Counted from the first letter of the stretch, positions 53,621-64,000 are shown. The stretch: DNA of 64,000 nt from Branchiostoma floridae (GCF_000003815.2 NC_049994.1:16685280-16749279), one strand, 5' to 3'. Numbers and translations: made by a program. Notes: generated by a model from the letters alone, not told the origin.

Positions 53621-54014
53621 GCTTATCTCAAAGCAGAGGCGATGATCAAGATAATCAAAGGGTTTACGTTTATCTCCAAACGAGATAACCAAATATAACA
53701 ATGGGATATAGGAGAATTCTTTTCCACAACCAGTAGGTACTTACTAACTTATCTTACGTTTCGATGTCTCTCAGACACCTTCTTCAGAGCTTCTGACTGG
53801 AGTTCTGCTTCTCGCCGCAATAACAATGTTTATTTGCAAAATCATGCACGGACAGTCTCAAAGTAAGAGTAAGAGTTGAGTAATGTAGTACATATCACTA
53901 ATCCCTAATCAACTATAAGGTGTTGTTAACGAACTGTCCCGCATTCTGCCTAATGAACGCTTTGTGATTTAAGTAAAAAGTAGTATTTCAGAGACCTAAA
54001 TGCATCATATAAAG

Positions 54015-54214
54015 TAGTCTCTACCAGACTCCGGATCGCTGGAAAAATCGTAGAAATGTAACAAATCAGAGGAGTAAGCCGGCCAGAGGAATATAACCGG
54101 CCAGAGAACAGCACGCGATCGTCGGAATCGCGTGCTGTTCCCTGGCCGGTTATATTCCTCTCTATTTGTTCCATTTCCACGATTTTCCAGCGATTCGGAG
54201 TCTGGTAGAGACTA
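54015..54214. mobile_element. 200-bp palindromic MITE with perfect 9-bp target duplication
   Basis: Nearly perfect palindrome: ends tagtctctaccagactccgg and ccgaatc-type inverse ggagtctggtagagacta, inner arms ggccagagaacagcacgcga and tcgcgtgctgttccctggcc. Identical 9-mers catataaag flank it (54006-54014 and 54215-54223). Decayed relatives lie near 26826-26940 and 23598-23690. Confidence 0.88.
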
Positions 54215-54239
54215 CATATAAAGCTCGATGAAACTGTGC

Positions 54240-54376
54240 TACTCTCCAAGCAGAGGTTAGGCTCCGGCTGTTTTTATCTCGCTTTCCATTTTGCACAGTT
54301 TTTCCTTCATGTCTCACGGCTGCATGCGGCCTAATAAAAACGCCAAAAAACAGCCGGAGCCTAACCTCTGCTTGGA
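54240..54376. mobile_element. Foldback MITE (CTCTCCAAGCAGAGG family)
   Basis: Starts tactctccaagcagaggtta and ends cggagcctaacctctgcttgga; the last few bases of the right end are lost. It lies 25 bp from the palindromic MITE. Confidence 0.8.
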
Positions 54377-54377
54377 A

Positions 54378-54505
54378 TTCAACACGTGCGGCCTTTGCAC
54401 TAGTTCCTGTCCTTCAGGAAACTCCAGCCCCTTGTCAGCAGATGGAGCTGGCAGATAAATGTTTGCCTGTGAGCGGGGACATGAACTCAGCAAGATTTAC
54501 ATGTT
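54378..54505. repeat. Duplicated ~115-bp segment, right copy
   Basis: Right-hand copy of the segment at 53500-53620, adjacent to a foldback MITE. Confidence 0.7.
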
Positions 54506-54509
54506 GATT

Positions 54510-55420
54510 ACACCCTGCCGAAAACAGCTTAGCGTGACAGACTGCAGGGTTTAAAGTCCCCTTCCGCTCGCTTTTGCTGAAAGACGGCCCGCAACTGCCC
54601 GGTACTAGAACAATGTGGGTTTGTGCCTAAAATAAAAAGCCGAATTGCTGGGAAACTGTTACGAAACTTTCACCAGATGAACCTGGCACGTTTAAAGGTA
54701 TCGAGAACAGCTTAGGCGGACTTTCTTTTCTTTTCATTCAATAAAATGTGGGCTATGCAAAGAAAACAAGTTTTTTTGCTTCAATTACCATGTTCGTGGC
54801 CTATAAAAGCTTACTAGATTGTAAACGTCGCATATAGAACAAAATGCTACATACACCAATACTATTTTATTGATGATTAATTCTGATATGGTAAATACAT
54901 GTACATTGATTTTACCTCTAGCATTTCATCATTCTGTAACATTTAACGTTACAGATGTAGTCGTGGCTGGCTAATAATAATGTAACACTTTATCTAGACT
55001 TCACGACATTCAAGGAATGTCAATACATTTTGTAGTTGCCTCTACAATGTTGAACCTCCTGTTATGTACACTTTACGATACATAGGAAATATGTACAATG
55101 GATTTTACAGACATGCTGTACTTGTACGACCGTATGAGGTAGTAGTTGATTACCTTAGCGGTGCCATAAGCAAGTATCAAAGCAATGTCCAACTGGCCAC
55201 CGTTAAATCTGTTTGGAGACTAGTAATTGATACACATTTGGACTTCAACGTGATTGACACAGGGTCTTCGTAGCTATGCACGGAAAAGTCCGCGTTGACC
55301 CGATGCATTACTTTTTAAGTAATCTTGTATCACAGCTGGTGTGGATAGCTTGTCAACTGTTTCTGCATCTGCCAATGTAATCTCTCTTTGAGAAGGAAGA
55401 GGCAGGGTGGCTTGGGTGTC
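54510..55420. other. Noncoding stretch
   Basis: AT-rich, no gene seen. The frame 55064-55273 has no recognised domain. Confidence 0.35.
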
Positions 55421-55423
55421 AGG

Positions 55424-55599
55424 TAATTTCCAAGCAGAGGTTTGGCTCCAGCTTTTTAGACGTGTTTTTAGACATATTTGTCGGGGTCCACTGTGGTCCT
55501 TAAGAAAACGGTACTGAATAGAAAGTACCGACCAATAGTAGCAATACCCCAATAGAAAAATAAAAAATAGCAAGAGCCGAAGCAATACTTGGAGAGTAA
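55424..55599. mobile_element. Foldback MITE (CTCTCCAAGCAGAGG family), diverged
   Basis: Left end taatttccaagcagaggttt, right end gccgaagcaatacttggagagta. Followed by a short direct repeat acgggctttagatgctagcc / acgggctttagatcctagcc (55598-55638). Confidence 0.7.
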
Positions 55600-55639
55600 C
55601 GGGCTTTAGATGCTAGCCACGGGCTTTAGATCCTAGCCC

Positions 55640-56810
55640 CTCTGTAAGGGAAGCGATCGAGAGAGTAATAGCAAAAAAAAAGAAGGGGGGGGGGGGCTGG
55701 AATACAGACTAGGAGCAGTGTACATACCACACCTAACAGCCAAACACGATTGGCAGGCGCCAAAACCATCCATCAAACCGGATAAACACCTGTCAAGCGA
55801 CATCGGCAGGTCAAATCCCTCAATCAAGGCCCCCTAACCCCTCCCATAGATAAGAAGTGACACCATTCACGTAGGGATAGCTTTGGCTGATAAGGTTCGC
55901 ACGTTTGGCACATACTGGGCGAAGATTCAGGTATTTTCTTCTGATATATTAGCCGATGTTATCTTTGTGGTTGGCCTTAAACATTCTCTAATAAAATTCC
56001 AAGTCTTCAGGCTAGTAAAGAGTTAACGTTAACGTTAGAGGCCTGTGAGTTTTAACTAGACGTTAGCCGGCTTGGATGCTGGCATTTTTGTCGTCTGCAA
56101 ACTTGGGTTTGTGTTGAAAGAAAATCGTTCTGTACCGAAGCCTCTGAAAGAAAGTTGCAACATTTCTTGACATCTAAATCCAAGAAATAAGGTATGGAAT
56201 TCATCTGATCTTCTTATCACAAACAATTAAATGTACCGTTAGTTCCCTATGGATTTATCTTGCTCGGTTGACCTACAATGTATACAAAATGTAACGTACC
56301 ACTGTGAACAAGTATAACGGCCTTGCTTTGAATGACAAATTGTTTGGCACAGGCAGCTCGTTGCTGACATCTGATGACTGTAAACTTGTTGTTCACATTC
56401 CCTGGCATTACTGAATTTGTAGTTCATTGCAGCATAAACAAAAACGTGTTTTCTACATTTCCGGTCATTACTGGGTTTGTAGCGTAAACATTTGGGGCCT
56501 TTGGAGTCAAAACAGAAAGGTCGTCACAGGCTTGGGAGTCTTCAACAAATACCAGTCAGTAGTCTGTCAAGAAGGGTGGATAGAGTAGATTAACTTCAAC
56601 TTGGAAGTGTCAGTCAAGACACAGGAACCAAACTCACACTCAGTGCGTCTGTGCAACTGTTTTAGCATGTCAACCGGAAACAGTAACATTGTTGAACACC
56701 AGATAATGCTATATGTAACTTTCACAATGATAATCAAAGTCATGGTCAAAATGATGTTGTATCCAGATGTGTATGGTTTTGTCGTTCAGTATCCTATCAT
56801 ACTGTAATGC
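55640..56810. other. Noncoding stretch
   Basis: Contains a g-run (55684-55695). No gene supported; frames at 55633-55827 and 56239-56427 have no domain signature. Confidence 0.35.
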
Positions 56811-56812
56811 TA

Positions 56813-57014
56813 GTTCACCTTTATTCGTGGGGTAACCCGTTATATCTGTTGTATTTAAAACTGGGGTATTTAGGGATATCAAGTTGATGGACGATGGTTT
56901 CAAACTGCAATATTTTGGAAAAAAAAGCAATTTGAAACTACTATCTGTCGATTTTCCAAAACACCTTGTTTTTAGGTACAACGGATATAGGTTACACTGC
57001 GAATAAAGCTGAAC
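56813..57014. mobile_element. MITE of the CACCTTTATCCGTGGGGTAACC family
   Basis: Starts gttcacctttattcgtgggg and ends ataggttacactgcgaataaagctgaac, with inner words gggtatttagggatatcaag and caatattttgg. Located just downstream of the BTB-zinc finger stop codon, so it may lie in its 3' UTR. Confidence 0.75.
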
Positions 57015-57138
57015 TAGCGTCATACATCTAGCGCTTAAGTCGTCTAACTTCATCAGTATCATTATTTGCAGGATGACGATATTTGCAGGATGACGATACA
57101 ATCTTGGTGAGCTTTCTCACATGCTTGAAGATTATGTG

Positions 57139-59214
57139 TTAGCTACTTGTATCAGTTGATATACAACTTGGTTCAGGCCATAGCGAACTTGGCTCCGTCG
57201 ACAAGCAAATTGGACCAATCGTGTCGCCTTCTGCTATCACAGTAACCGTGAATTCTTCCTCCTTTTCTTTAAACTTTAAGGAACGAGAAGAAGAGTTTGT
57301 GGCTTTTGAGTGTTTCTTCTGGTGGTGTTTGAGATGGGTTGTGTCGTGGAAACCCAGATTACAGACAGAGCAACGGTAAGGCATCAGACCCGTGTGTCTC
57401 CTCGTGTGTCGAATAAGGGTCGACTTTTGCTTAAAGTTTGCGTCACATTGGTTACACTTGTACGGTCTCTCTCCGGTATGGATACGCATGTGGTCTGCAA
57501 GGTGGTTGGAGTAACCAAACTTTGTTGAACAGATCGGACATTCATGCTTCTTTCCACCCTCGTGGTTGGCTAAGTGGGTTCGCAGTTTGCCACTAGTCTG
57601 TAGTTCTTCGCCACAGATGTTGCAGAGGTAGGGATCGTTCTTTAGTTTCCGGCGCCGCTTTCTTGGCACGTTGTTGTTCTGGTGCAAAACTGTCACCTCA
57701 TCTCTGCCTGTAACTGTGGAATCATTCTTTGATTTTCTGTCTTTCTTTTTTGTTGTGCAACTGTTTTTTCTTGCAGCTTTCCTCTTTGGCCTCACATTCT
57801 TTGGCAAATCAGTTTTTAGCCCTATCGAGGTTTCATTGTTGTCATCAGCTCCTAGTGTTTTGGGTTCACTTGGTCCATCCCCTACCAGCATAATTGTTGA
57901 ACTGTCCCTACTATCTACCTCTGCTGACTGTGATTGCTCCCCTGTAACATTATGGAACTTTCCCTGATGTTCAACTAGGACTTCTTGTGTTTCTGACAAG
58001 GGATCAGAAGCCTTACTGTGATCAAAAGTCACAGAAATCCCACTGATGGTTCCATCCTGTTCCTCAAGGTCTTCATTTTTGGTCCCTTTACACTGTTCTG
58101 AAGAATGGTAGTCTAAACCTCCTGCAGTACCAACATCCAACATAGGGGTCGTGCCACAGGTAGCACTCCCATCAGCTGTTGTGCTGTTAAACACTTGCTC
58201 AGAAGAGTTCACCTTTTCTTCTGCTGGTTCTTGCAACATGAAGTCCTTACTCTGAGCAGAACACTCCAGTACAGAGGCATCGGAAGTCTGTTCTAATGAA
58301 AGTACTGAACTGTCTTGTGTGCTCATACCAACAAACTGCCGGTGAGTATCCCTGTTTTGTGTCCCTTCCATTCTAGCTTCTCCTTCAAGAATATCCACTA
58401 CTTGCATTGCTCCACTAGAATGATCTACCTGTACCTGCTCAACTTTACCCTGATCGAGAACAACCACAGAGGGAAGACCATTGCAGTCCATGATAACTGA
58501 TGAATCGACCATCATCGAATTTTGCCCGTTATACGTTAGATCCAACGACAATACCTGAGCAAAGGCATCTGCTGTCATTTCGCTCATTTGAGCAGCCAGA
58601 ACTTCGTAACTGTTTCCTGAGAGAGATGACATTGTTTCTTCTTCAGTTCTAAACTCCTCGCCTGACTGTGTGCCTGAATCTGGGGACTGTGAGCGCAAAT
58701 CTTGTTGTAATCCTACTGTAGCACCCATGCTTTCATTGTACATGCCTTCCTGGTCCATACTGTCAGTTCTTGAATTGTAGCCCAGGCTGTTACTGTTGCT
58801 GTGCCTCCCATGCTGTGAAGAAAGCGTGGTATTGCTAAGAAACTTAGAGATATCGCTGAGGACGTTGAAAACTTGTAGGTAGCCTGCTGTACAGAACACT
58901 TCCATGACGTTTTCTTCCACCAGCTCGAGTTTTCCTGTGTACATGTACTCCAGAAGGGGGCCGATCCCTTTACACGTCACAGTCTTCAGTTTTACCTCCT
59001 TGTCCCGGCTTCCCGAACCGATGAACAGCGCGCGGAAGAACCCGGAATAGGCGGACAGAACGCACTTGTGAGCCCGCCATTCGCCGTCGGACAGCTTGAG
59101 GATGACGTCGTGTAGACGGCTGTCCTTCCGCAAGTCTTGGAGATGCTGTAAGAGCTGAGCAGCATGATTGGGGTACTCCTGGACGCTGTCGGCGTAGCCG
59201 GGAGGCAGTGCCAT
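57139..59214 (-). CDS. BTB/POZ domain C2H2 zinc-finger transcription factor
   Basis: Single coding exon, 691 residues, start in gtccgccATGGCAC (strong context). N-terminal BTB/POZ (about 20-130; LHDVILKLSDGEWRAHKCVL, AYSGFFRALF, YMYTGKLEL) for homo- or heterodimerisation and corepressor contact. A long Ser/Thr/Glu-rich linker (about 140-480) follows, then basic nuclear-localisation patches (RPKRKAARK, KKKDRKSK, PRKRRRKLK). Four C2H2 fingers lie at about 529-635 (YLCNICGEEL, HECPICSTKF, YKCNQCDANF, YRCSVCNLGF) with HTGERPYKC and HTGLMPYRC linkers. A 56-residue tail ends the protein. It resembles ZBTB proteins; the orthologue cannot be named. A tttgtctaccacag acceptor lies 15 bases upstream of the ATG, so a noncoding first exon is likely. 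Confidence 0.95.
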   Translation of the reverse strand: MALPPGYADSVQEYPNHAAQLLQHLQDLRKDSRLHDVILKLSDGEWRAHKCVLSAYSGFFRALFIGSGSRDKEVKLKTVTCKGIGPLLEYMYTGKLELVEENVMEVFCTAGYLQVFNVLSDISKFLSNTTLSSQHGRHSNSNSLGYNSRTDSMDQEGMYNESMGATVGLQQDLRSQSPDSGTQSGEEFRTEEETMSSLSGNSYEVLAAQMSEMTADAFAQVLSLDLTYNGQNSMMVDSSVIMDCNGLPSVVVLDQGKVEQVQVDHSSGAMQVVDILEGEARMEGTQNRDTHRQFVGMSTQDSSVLSLEQTSDASVLECSAQSKDFMLQEPAEEKVNSSEQVFNSTTADGSATCGTTPMLDVGTAGGLDYHSSEQCKGTKNEDLEEQDGTISGISVTFDHSKASDPLSETQEVLVEHQGKFHNVTGEQSQSAEVDSRDSSTIMLVGDGPSEPKTLGADDNNETSIGLKTDLPKNVRPKRKAARKNSCTTKKKDRKSKNDSTVTGRDEVTVLHQNNNVPRKRRRKLKNDPYLCNICGEELQTSGKLRTHLANHEGGKKHECPICSTKFGYSNHLADHMRIHTGERPYKCNQCDANFKQKSTLIRHTRRHTGLMPYRCSVCNLGFHDTTHLKHHQKKHSKATNSSSRSLKFKEKEEEFTVTVIAEGDTIGPICLSTEPSSLWPEPSCISTDTSS

Positions 59215-59229
59215 GGCGGACTAGGACCT

Positions 59230-60110
59230 GTGGTAGACAAAGAGAGAAAATCTAATCAGGATTTTTTCACAGCATCATATGGGGAATCTTAGTGCAGTGA
59301 AGCCACATACATGTAGCTAGTGGCAAAGGTATGAGCATTCTAGGGTGGTCTGGGGCCATTCTTGACAAATACATACTTTTTTGTCCTGCCGTACAGCTTC
59401 ACTCAGGAGAAAATTAGTACCTAGCTCCAGTTAGGGATGTTAATTGGAGGTCCATGTTTGAGGAGGGTCACACCTTCAGCATGTTACAGACCTGTGGCCA
59501 CACCTGGTGCAATTACTGTGGTATTGAGGTCACTATGTGGTACCTGGTTACCTCAATATGACAGTAATTGCCCAAGGTGTGGTCACTTGTAGGTGCTGTT
59601 TACAAGCTGCCTTACAGTCAGACCCTTGAGATTTGGCTTTAGCTCGGCCTATTGTAAGCTCCTCATTAGTCAGCCCCTGGCTGTGCAGAGAGAGTAGTCA
59701 CAGCCAAGTCCTACTAGTATTAGCCCAGTCCCCCATCCCCCAGTAATATGACCGCAAATGCCTCCTTTCTTCTCCTTCTCAAATAAAATGTTTACAGTAA
59801 AAGTAACAGTACCTGGGAACACTAGTTAAGGCTTACTCTGACACACGTGTGCTTGTTTAGTAGTAAGAAGGACCCCTCATTTTCTGGTCTATGAGTTACC
59901 TAACATGTAGTCTAAACAATACCTCACACAAAACCCTGATCATGCCACTCAAGAACTGTGGCAGGGTCTAGTCATTCAGCCTGGAATCTATCCCTACGTT
60001 CTGTCAGTAGTAGCCCTAATCTAGTACTTGTGCAGGGTTCTAGACAGGGTTTTATTTTAGTGTAATGCCACTAATGGCTATGATGAGGTAGGTAGGGAAG
60101 CAACGAATAA
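59230..60110. other. Upstream region / likely first intron of the BTB-zinc finger gene
   Basis: Starts with the inferred 3' splice site of a 5' UTR intron (plus-strand ctgtggtagacaaagaga). No coding sequence recognised up to the window end. A short inverted repeat (cacacctggtgcaattactg / cagtaattgcccaaggtgtg) lies at about 59500-59582. Confidence 0.45.
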
Positions 60111-60112
60111 GA

Positions 60113-60329
60113 TACTGTAAATTCATTTAATTTTGCGGGGATTTAATTTCGCGGTAGCAGTAAAAGGGACTTTTCGCAGTGGATTTAAGTTCGCGGTACC
60201 ACCGCACCATAAACTGCAGTCTAATACCATAATAGAAAAATGTTTGCGGTGGTTTTAAGTTTGCGGTGAAATGGTCAGCACGAAAACCGCAAACATTAAT
60301 CCACCGCGAACATTTCTGCATTTACAGTA
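60113..60329. mobile_element. MITE of the TTCGCGG family, copy 5
   Basis: Starts tactgtaaattcatttaatt and ends acatttctgcatttacagta; inner words ttcgcggtagcagt and gtttgcggtggttttaag. Confidence 0.8.
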
Positions 60330-61360
60330 GATGGTGTGAAAGGGGGGGGGAGGTCTTGGCCCTTTATTAATGGTGAGATTTTTAAAATGTAAGGCATGAA
60401 GTTTAATTGCATTCTAATGGTGCCTATGGGGTGACTAAATTATCCTTTTTTGACCACATTTAATTTGAAGGATTATTTGCCAATTTATATTTATTTATAG
60501 GGCGATACCAACATTTGATCTGACATTGTTACACAAGTAACTACTACTAGTTAATTGCCATTATGCAAGTTGAAAATAATTGCAATGATCCTCAATTTAG
60601 CAGCGTGGTGGTCACAAATAATAGTGTGAGACAGACTGTTACAGTGAGATGGACTATCTACAAAACAAAACTACAAAATGTAGAACCCTGCTGTAACTCA
60701 CAGGGAGAAAATAGGGATGAATTCTAGGCTACAGCTCATTAGCTTCAATTTGATACAGCCCAAGTCAGCGTTAATGGGGGTGGGAGATAGGAGGCTGATC
60801 CAAGAAGCTTTCTTCTTGAGCCTAGCTGGTCCTGAGCTAACAATATCAGTTATCTGTTTCTGAAATCCTGCACCACGATTCACAGAAAAGTTGAAGGCAG
60901 GCTGCTTGTGCCAGCTGAGATTTCAAGCAGACTAAAGGCTTGCATGTTCCGACAGTCCTAATTGTTCTGACTTCCCAAACTCCAACATTGGCGTGTTAGG
61001 ATTGTTAGAACAAAGGGTCATCAGAACATGGGACTATCTCCGCTTGCATGTATCTCTCCACCCAAAATTGTGTGAACTAATACCAAATATCGTCATTAAG
61101 TGATTAACTTTAAAAGCATCACAACCCTTCACCCCTATACAGTCTTACCCTCCAAGTTTACAGTGATACCTGCATGACAACCACCAGGCCAGGAGAGAAT
61201 GTCACAGATGCCCCAATCCCTGTCCTAGGACTGGGAACCGTTCCAGCACAAACTTGTGAGCCAGTAATCTGGTGTTTAGACACTGACCTCAATATCTCTT
61301 TCCCCTCAGGGCAAAACTCATGGACACACTTCAAGTGGAGAGCTTCCTTCTTGCACCTAG
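60330..61360. other. Noncoding stretch
   Basis: No gene or repeat family recognised apart from a g-run at 60341-60349. Confidence 0.35.
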
Positions 61361-61362
61361 TC

Positions 61363-61564
61363 TACTGTAAATGCAGAAATGTTTGCAGTAGTTTTATGTT
61401 TGCGGTTTTCGCGGTGGCCACTTCACCGCGAACTTACAACCACTGTGTACATTTTTCCATTTACACATTACAGTATGTGACTACAGATCACTACACCACC
61501 GCGAACACTTCATTTTCCTTGAAAGTAAATCCCCCCCCCCAAACTTATAAATGCATTCACAGTA
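61363..61564. mobile_element. MITE of the TTCGCGG family, copy 6 (diverged)
   Basis: Starts tactgtaaatgcagaaatgt and ends aaatgcattcacagta; inner words tttcgcggtggccacttcac and accgcgaactta. Confidence 0.75.
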
Positions 61565-62155
61565 CTATGCCAGCTAACTTGACACAGATGTTGCAATACT
61601 GACACTACATTTGATTCTGCAAGAAAATTTAATTCTTACAGATGCCAAAGATGATATCATGCACATGGAGATGTCTTAGGTTATCGGAAGATGTTCCATG
61701 TAATTTTCTGTGTCATATTTTACTTTATGACCTTTATATATTTGGAGCACATTTTATAGGTATCTGCCAACAGGGTCAGACTGATACAGAGCCAGAAACC
61801 AGATGTCTAATTTGTTAAGACCAGTATAGCCAAATTGGTATGATAAATCTTTGTCTCTGGTTTGAATTATGAAGTAACCAACACCAATGAGCTACTGGTG
61901 TGATGTGAGATCGGATTTCATCTGTCACTTTATCATCAGTGGCTCTATTGTGATAGAAGGACCTGTGGGTTCAACCCCATTGTCAAAGGGAGATCAAATG
62001 GTAAAAAATGACAAAAACAAAGAAACATATTTATGTGCTTGGAGAAGTCCAGTTCTCCAAGCAGATGTTGGGGAGGCCATTAGGCCCATTTTACATTGAT
62101 TATGGTATTACCTTGATTATGGTTGTCTTTAGACACACAGGCACAAATTTAGTGG

Positions 62156-62330
62156 GCTACTAGGATACTCTGGGGCCTTTTTTGCTCAAAATACACTTTT
62201 CCTGGCCATCTAATTTTGTACTGGGGTTTGATTGTCGGCTGTCACTGATTACTGTCCCCTTTGGTTCCAATGGCGAGCAAAAGTATATTATGAGCAAAAA
62301 ATGGCCCTAGAGAGCCTGCTATGGAGGCTA
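62156..62330. mobile_element. Relative of the 14642 foldback MITE
   Basis: Shares ctctggggccttttttgc, aagtatattatgagcaaaaa and gcctgctatggaggcta with the element at 14642-14730; the left terminus has diverged. Confidence 0.55.
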
Positions 62331-62375
62331 TGGTGAGAACAAATTCTATTGGAAGGGGAACAACTACCTGCATCC

Positions 62376-62517
62376 TAATCTCCAAGCAGATCCTACAGTG
62401 CCATAAGATAGTATCAAAGCTGGCCAAGGAGTAGAGCCGGCCAAAGAGAGTCAAATGGGCATGGTGGGTTTGATACTACTAAGTATATTATGCCACCGTG
62501 GATCTGCATGGAGATTA
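62376..62517. mobile_element. MITE (TCCAAGCAGATCC family) with perfect 9-bp target duplication
   Basis: Begins taatctccaagcagatccta and ends accgtggatctgcatggagatta. Identical 9-mers cctgcatcc flank it at 62367-62375 and 62518-62526. Confidence 0.88.
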
Positions 62518-62529
62518 CCTGCATCCCAG

Positions 62530-62690
62530 CATTAATGGCCAGCCCAGGGTTGACACCAATATTAATGGGCAGCCCCTTGCATAGATCCCTGACAGTCTGT
62601 CATTAATGGACAGTCCCCTGTATACATTTCTGACAGTCTGTAATTAATGGTCAGTCCCCTGTATACATAGACAGAAGGCTGCAAATCCTC
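62530..62690. repeat. Short tandem repeat, ~58-bp unit
   Basis: Three units with gacagtctg(t)cattaatgg, cagtcccctgtatacat and similar words (near 62530, 62590 and 62632). Confidence 0.65.
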
Positions 62691-62999
62691 AGCCCTGACA
62701 TGTTTATTTTACCTGGTCCAGGCTAGAGCCAGTGTCAGCACCACCTCTCCCACCACTGACCTTGCCGTGACATATCCCTTACACAGCAAAAACTGGCAAA
62801 CCCCATTCCTAACATTGCTGGGGACAAGTACACACCACAGATACGTGTAGGAGATACCAGCAAGGACTTGGCTGTCACCACTTATATAGTCTGCCTGTTG
62901 TGTGGAAAAGCAAGGAGCTTTTATCATAAAAGGAAGGGTTTATATTCCAGGGAAGTGATAAACTTTTGGGGCTTCCTTAAAGTACCTGGAAATTTGGAG

Positions 63000-63112
63000 G
63001 AAACAAGACAAAACAAGACACAAACATTTCAGTACAAAATAGAAAGCCAGACAAAAACGCCAAAAAGAAAACATAAAAAAACAGCTGGAGCCAAACCTCT
63101 GCTTGGAGAGTA
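63000..63112. mobile_element. Right half of a foldback MITE (CTCTCCAAGCAGAGG family)
   Basis: Contains caaaatagaaagccagacaa, aaaacgccaaaaag and the terminus gccaaacctctgcttggagagta; the left arm is not recognisable. It is followed directly by ggaggatggtacccaggct, an end of the GCCTGGGTACCAT MITE family. Confidence 0.65.
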
Positions 63113-63326
63113 GGAGGATGGTACCCAGGCTAACCTTTTGGTTGCATGCACATCAAAATATTTATGGTGGAAATCTGGAGGAAACCCAGAATTGTTCCTC
63201 ATGTTACCAGAACTTCCTGTTTTTCTGTGCTGCCTGTTTGAAGATGGAGTTCTAAGATTTTTTATCCTTCTCCCTACTGATATAAAAGCTCCTTGCTGTT
63301 ACCAAGACAAATGTGTCACTCAAGGC

Positions 63327-63539
63327 TACTCTCCAAGCAGAGGTTAGGCTCCGACTGTTTTTTAAACGTTTTTTTAGTCATTTTTATTGGGCTTGCTATT
63401 TTGTCATTTTTCTTTAAGTACGCCAGCCAAACAGGTTTTGACACAGCAAGATATAAAAAAATAAAATAGAAAGCCTGATAAAAACGACTAAAAAAAACAT
63501 TAAAAAAACAGCCGGAGTCTAACCTCTGCTTGGAGAGTA
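63327..63539. mobile_element. Intact foldback MITE (CTCTCCAAGCAGAGG family) with perfect 9-bp target duplication
   Basis: Inverted arms tactctccaagcagaggtta and ctaacctctgcttggagagta extend inward with ttaaacgtttttttagtcat and cgactaaaaaaaacattaaa. Identical 9-mers actcaaggc flank it at 63318-63326 and 63540-63548. It is the best-preserved member in the window. Confidence 0.9.
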
Positions 63540-63754
63540 ACTCAAGGCTACCTCAGCTTGGGGAAGGTTATAACACATTCTTTTATACATTTCAAAGGCC
63601 CTCAAATGACAAGGGAATAAAAACAAGGACATCAGCCCAGGGATACTAAATGAAAACTGCAAAGACTCCCAAGAAATTGCCCGAGTACAGTTCTATGCCC
63701 AAGTGGGCCTCATCAATGTATTTCTTTGGTTCTCATACTTCTTTGAACAATAGA

Positions 63755-63955
63755 TCATGGACATGCTATCATAGAACATTTTAATAAGAATGGAGAACAT
63801 TAGACCATGGAACACCAGAACTAGAACATTAGACCACAAAACATTAGAATGAAGAACATTAGACCGTGGAACATTAGACCATAGATCCTTAGAATGTAGA
63901 ACATTAGACCTTGGAATATTAGAACATAGAACATTAGACCATAGAACATTAGAAT
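63755..63955. repeat. ~14-bp minisatellite (GAACATTAGACCAT)
   Basis: About 13 irregular units of (a)gaacattagaccatg or gaacattagaatg. No coding meaning. Confidence 0.85.
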
Positions 63956-64000
63956 TAGGGAGTATCTAATTCATCCTCCTTTTGGAACAATGAAACTCAA

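Noticed and set aside
63327-63539. Candidate microRNA hairpin
   Set aside because: The hairpin is the foldback MITE itself, with a target duplication and other copies in the window.

Overview
The window looks like nuclear DNA of an invertebrate chordate, most likely amphioxus (Branchiostoma). The reasons are vertebrate-like gene families with short exons and GT-AG introns, intronless TRIM-NHL genes, an intron-rich STRAD gene, and a dense load of short foldback elements, tRNA-like SINE pieces and minisatellites. Species is inferred from style and was not tested by a search. One 100-base run of N (18701-18800) marks a scaffold gap.

Layout. 1-11.9 kb is repeat-dominated: an 86-bp minisatellite (1.24-2.76 kb), a decayed ~150-bp tandem satellite (2.87-5.29 kb) and several MITEs; I found no convincing gene there. 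11.95-14.99 kb (+) holds a four-exon gene whose splice phases join into about 362 residues of a protein I do not recognise. 15-21.7 kb is noncoding, with MITEs, the gap and a 31-bp minisatellite. 21.71-29.54 kb (+) is an eight-exon voltage-gated potassium channel gene (461 aa; Shaker-like T1, S1-S6) with unusual residues in S4, the selectivity filter and S6. 32.37-48.9 kb (-) is STRAD, the STE20-related pseudokinase adaptor of LKB1, with 11 coding exons recovered (431 codons). Its 8.4-kb intron contains, on the opposite strand, two tandem intronless TRIM-NHL genes (38.45-40.41 and 43.20-45.02 kb). A probable first STRAD exon near 49.6-49.8 kb lies head to head with the first two exons of an unidentified + strand gene (50.17-50.70 kb). 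57.14-59.21 kb (-) is a single-exon BTB/POZ C2H2 zinc-finger gene. The remainder is intergenic or intronic and repeat-rich.

The most notable structure is that introns of the Kv and STRAD genes contain tandem arrays made from exon ends together with their splice sites. STRAD exon 7 is present in four near-identical 85-nt copies, the end of STRAD exon 9 in about four extra copies, the end of Kv exon 7 in four extra copies, and the start of Kv exon 8 in two extra copies. The unrecognised gene at 12 kb shows a milder version. One extra Kv copy (28729) keeps an acceptor and the S5 helix, then stops before the pore, so its use would yield a truncated subunit.

The mobile fraction is mostly nonautonomous: several MITE families, three of them with 9-bp target duplications that I could read (Mutator-like), a family with TA-type ends of which one copy is a perfect 180-bp dimer, a family rich in the word TTCGCGG with six copies, and two truncated non-LTR retrotransposons. 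No CRISPR array, rRNA, intact tRNA or virus was seen.
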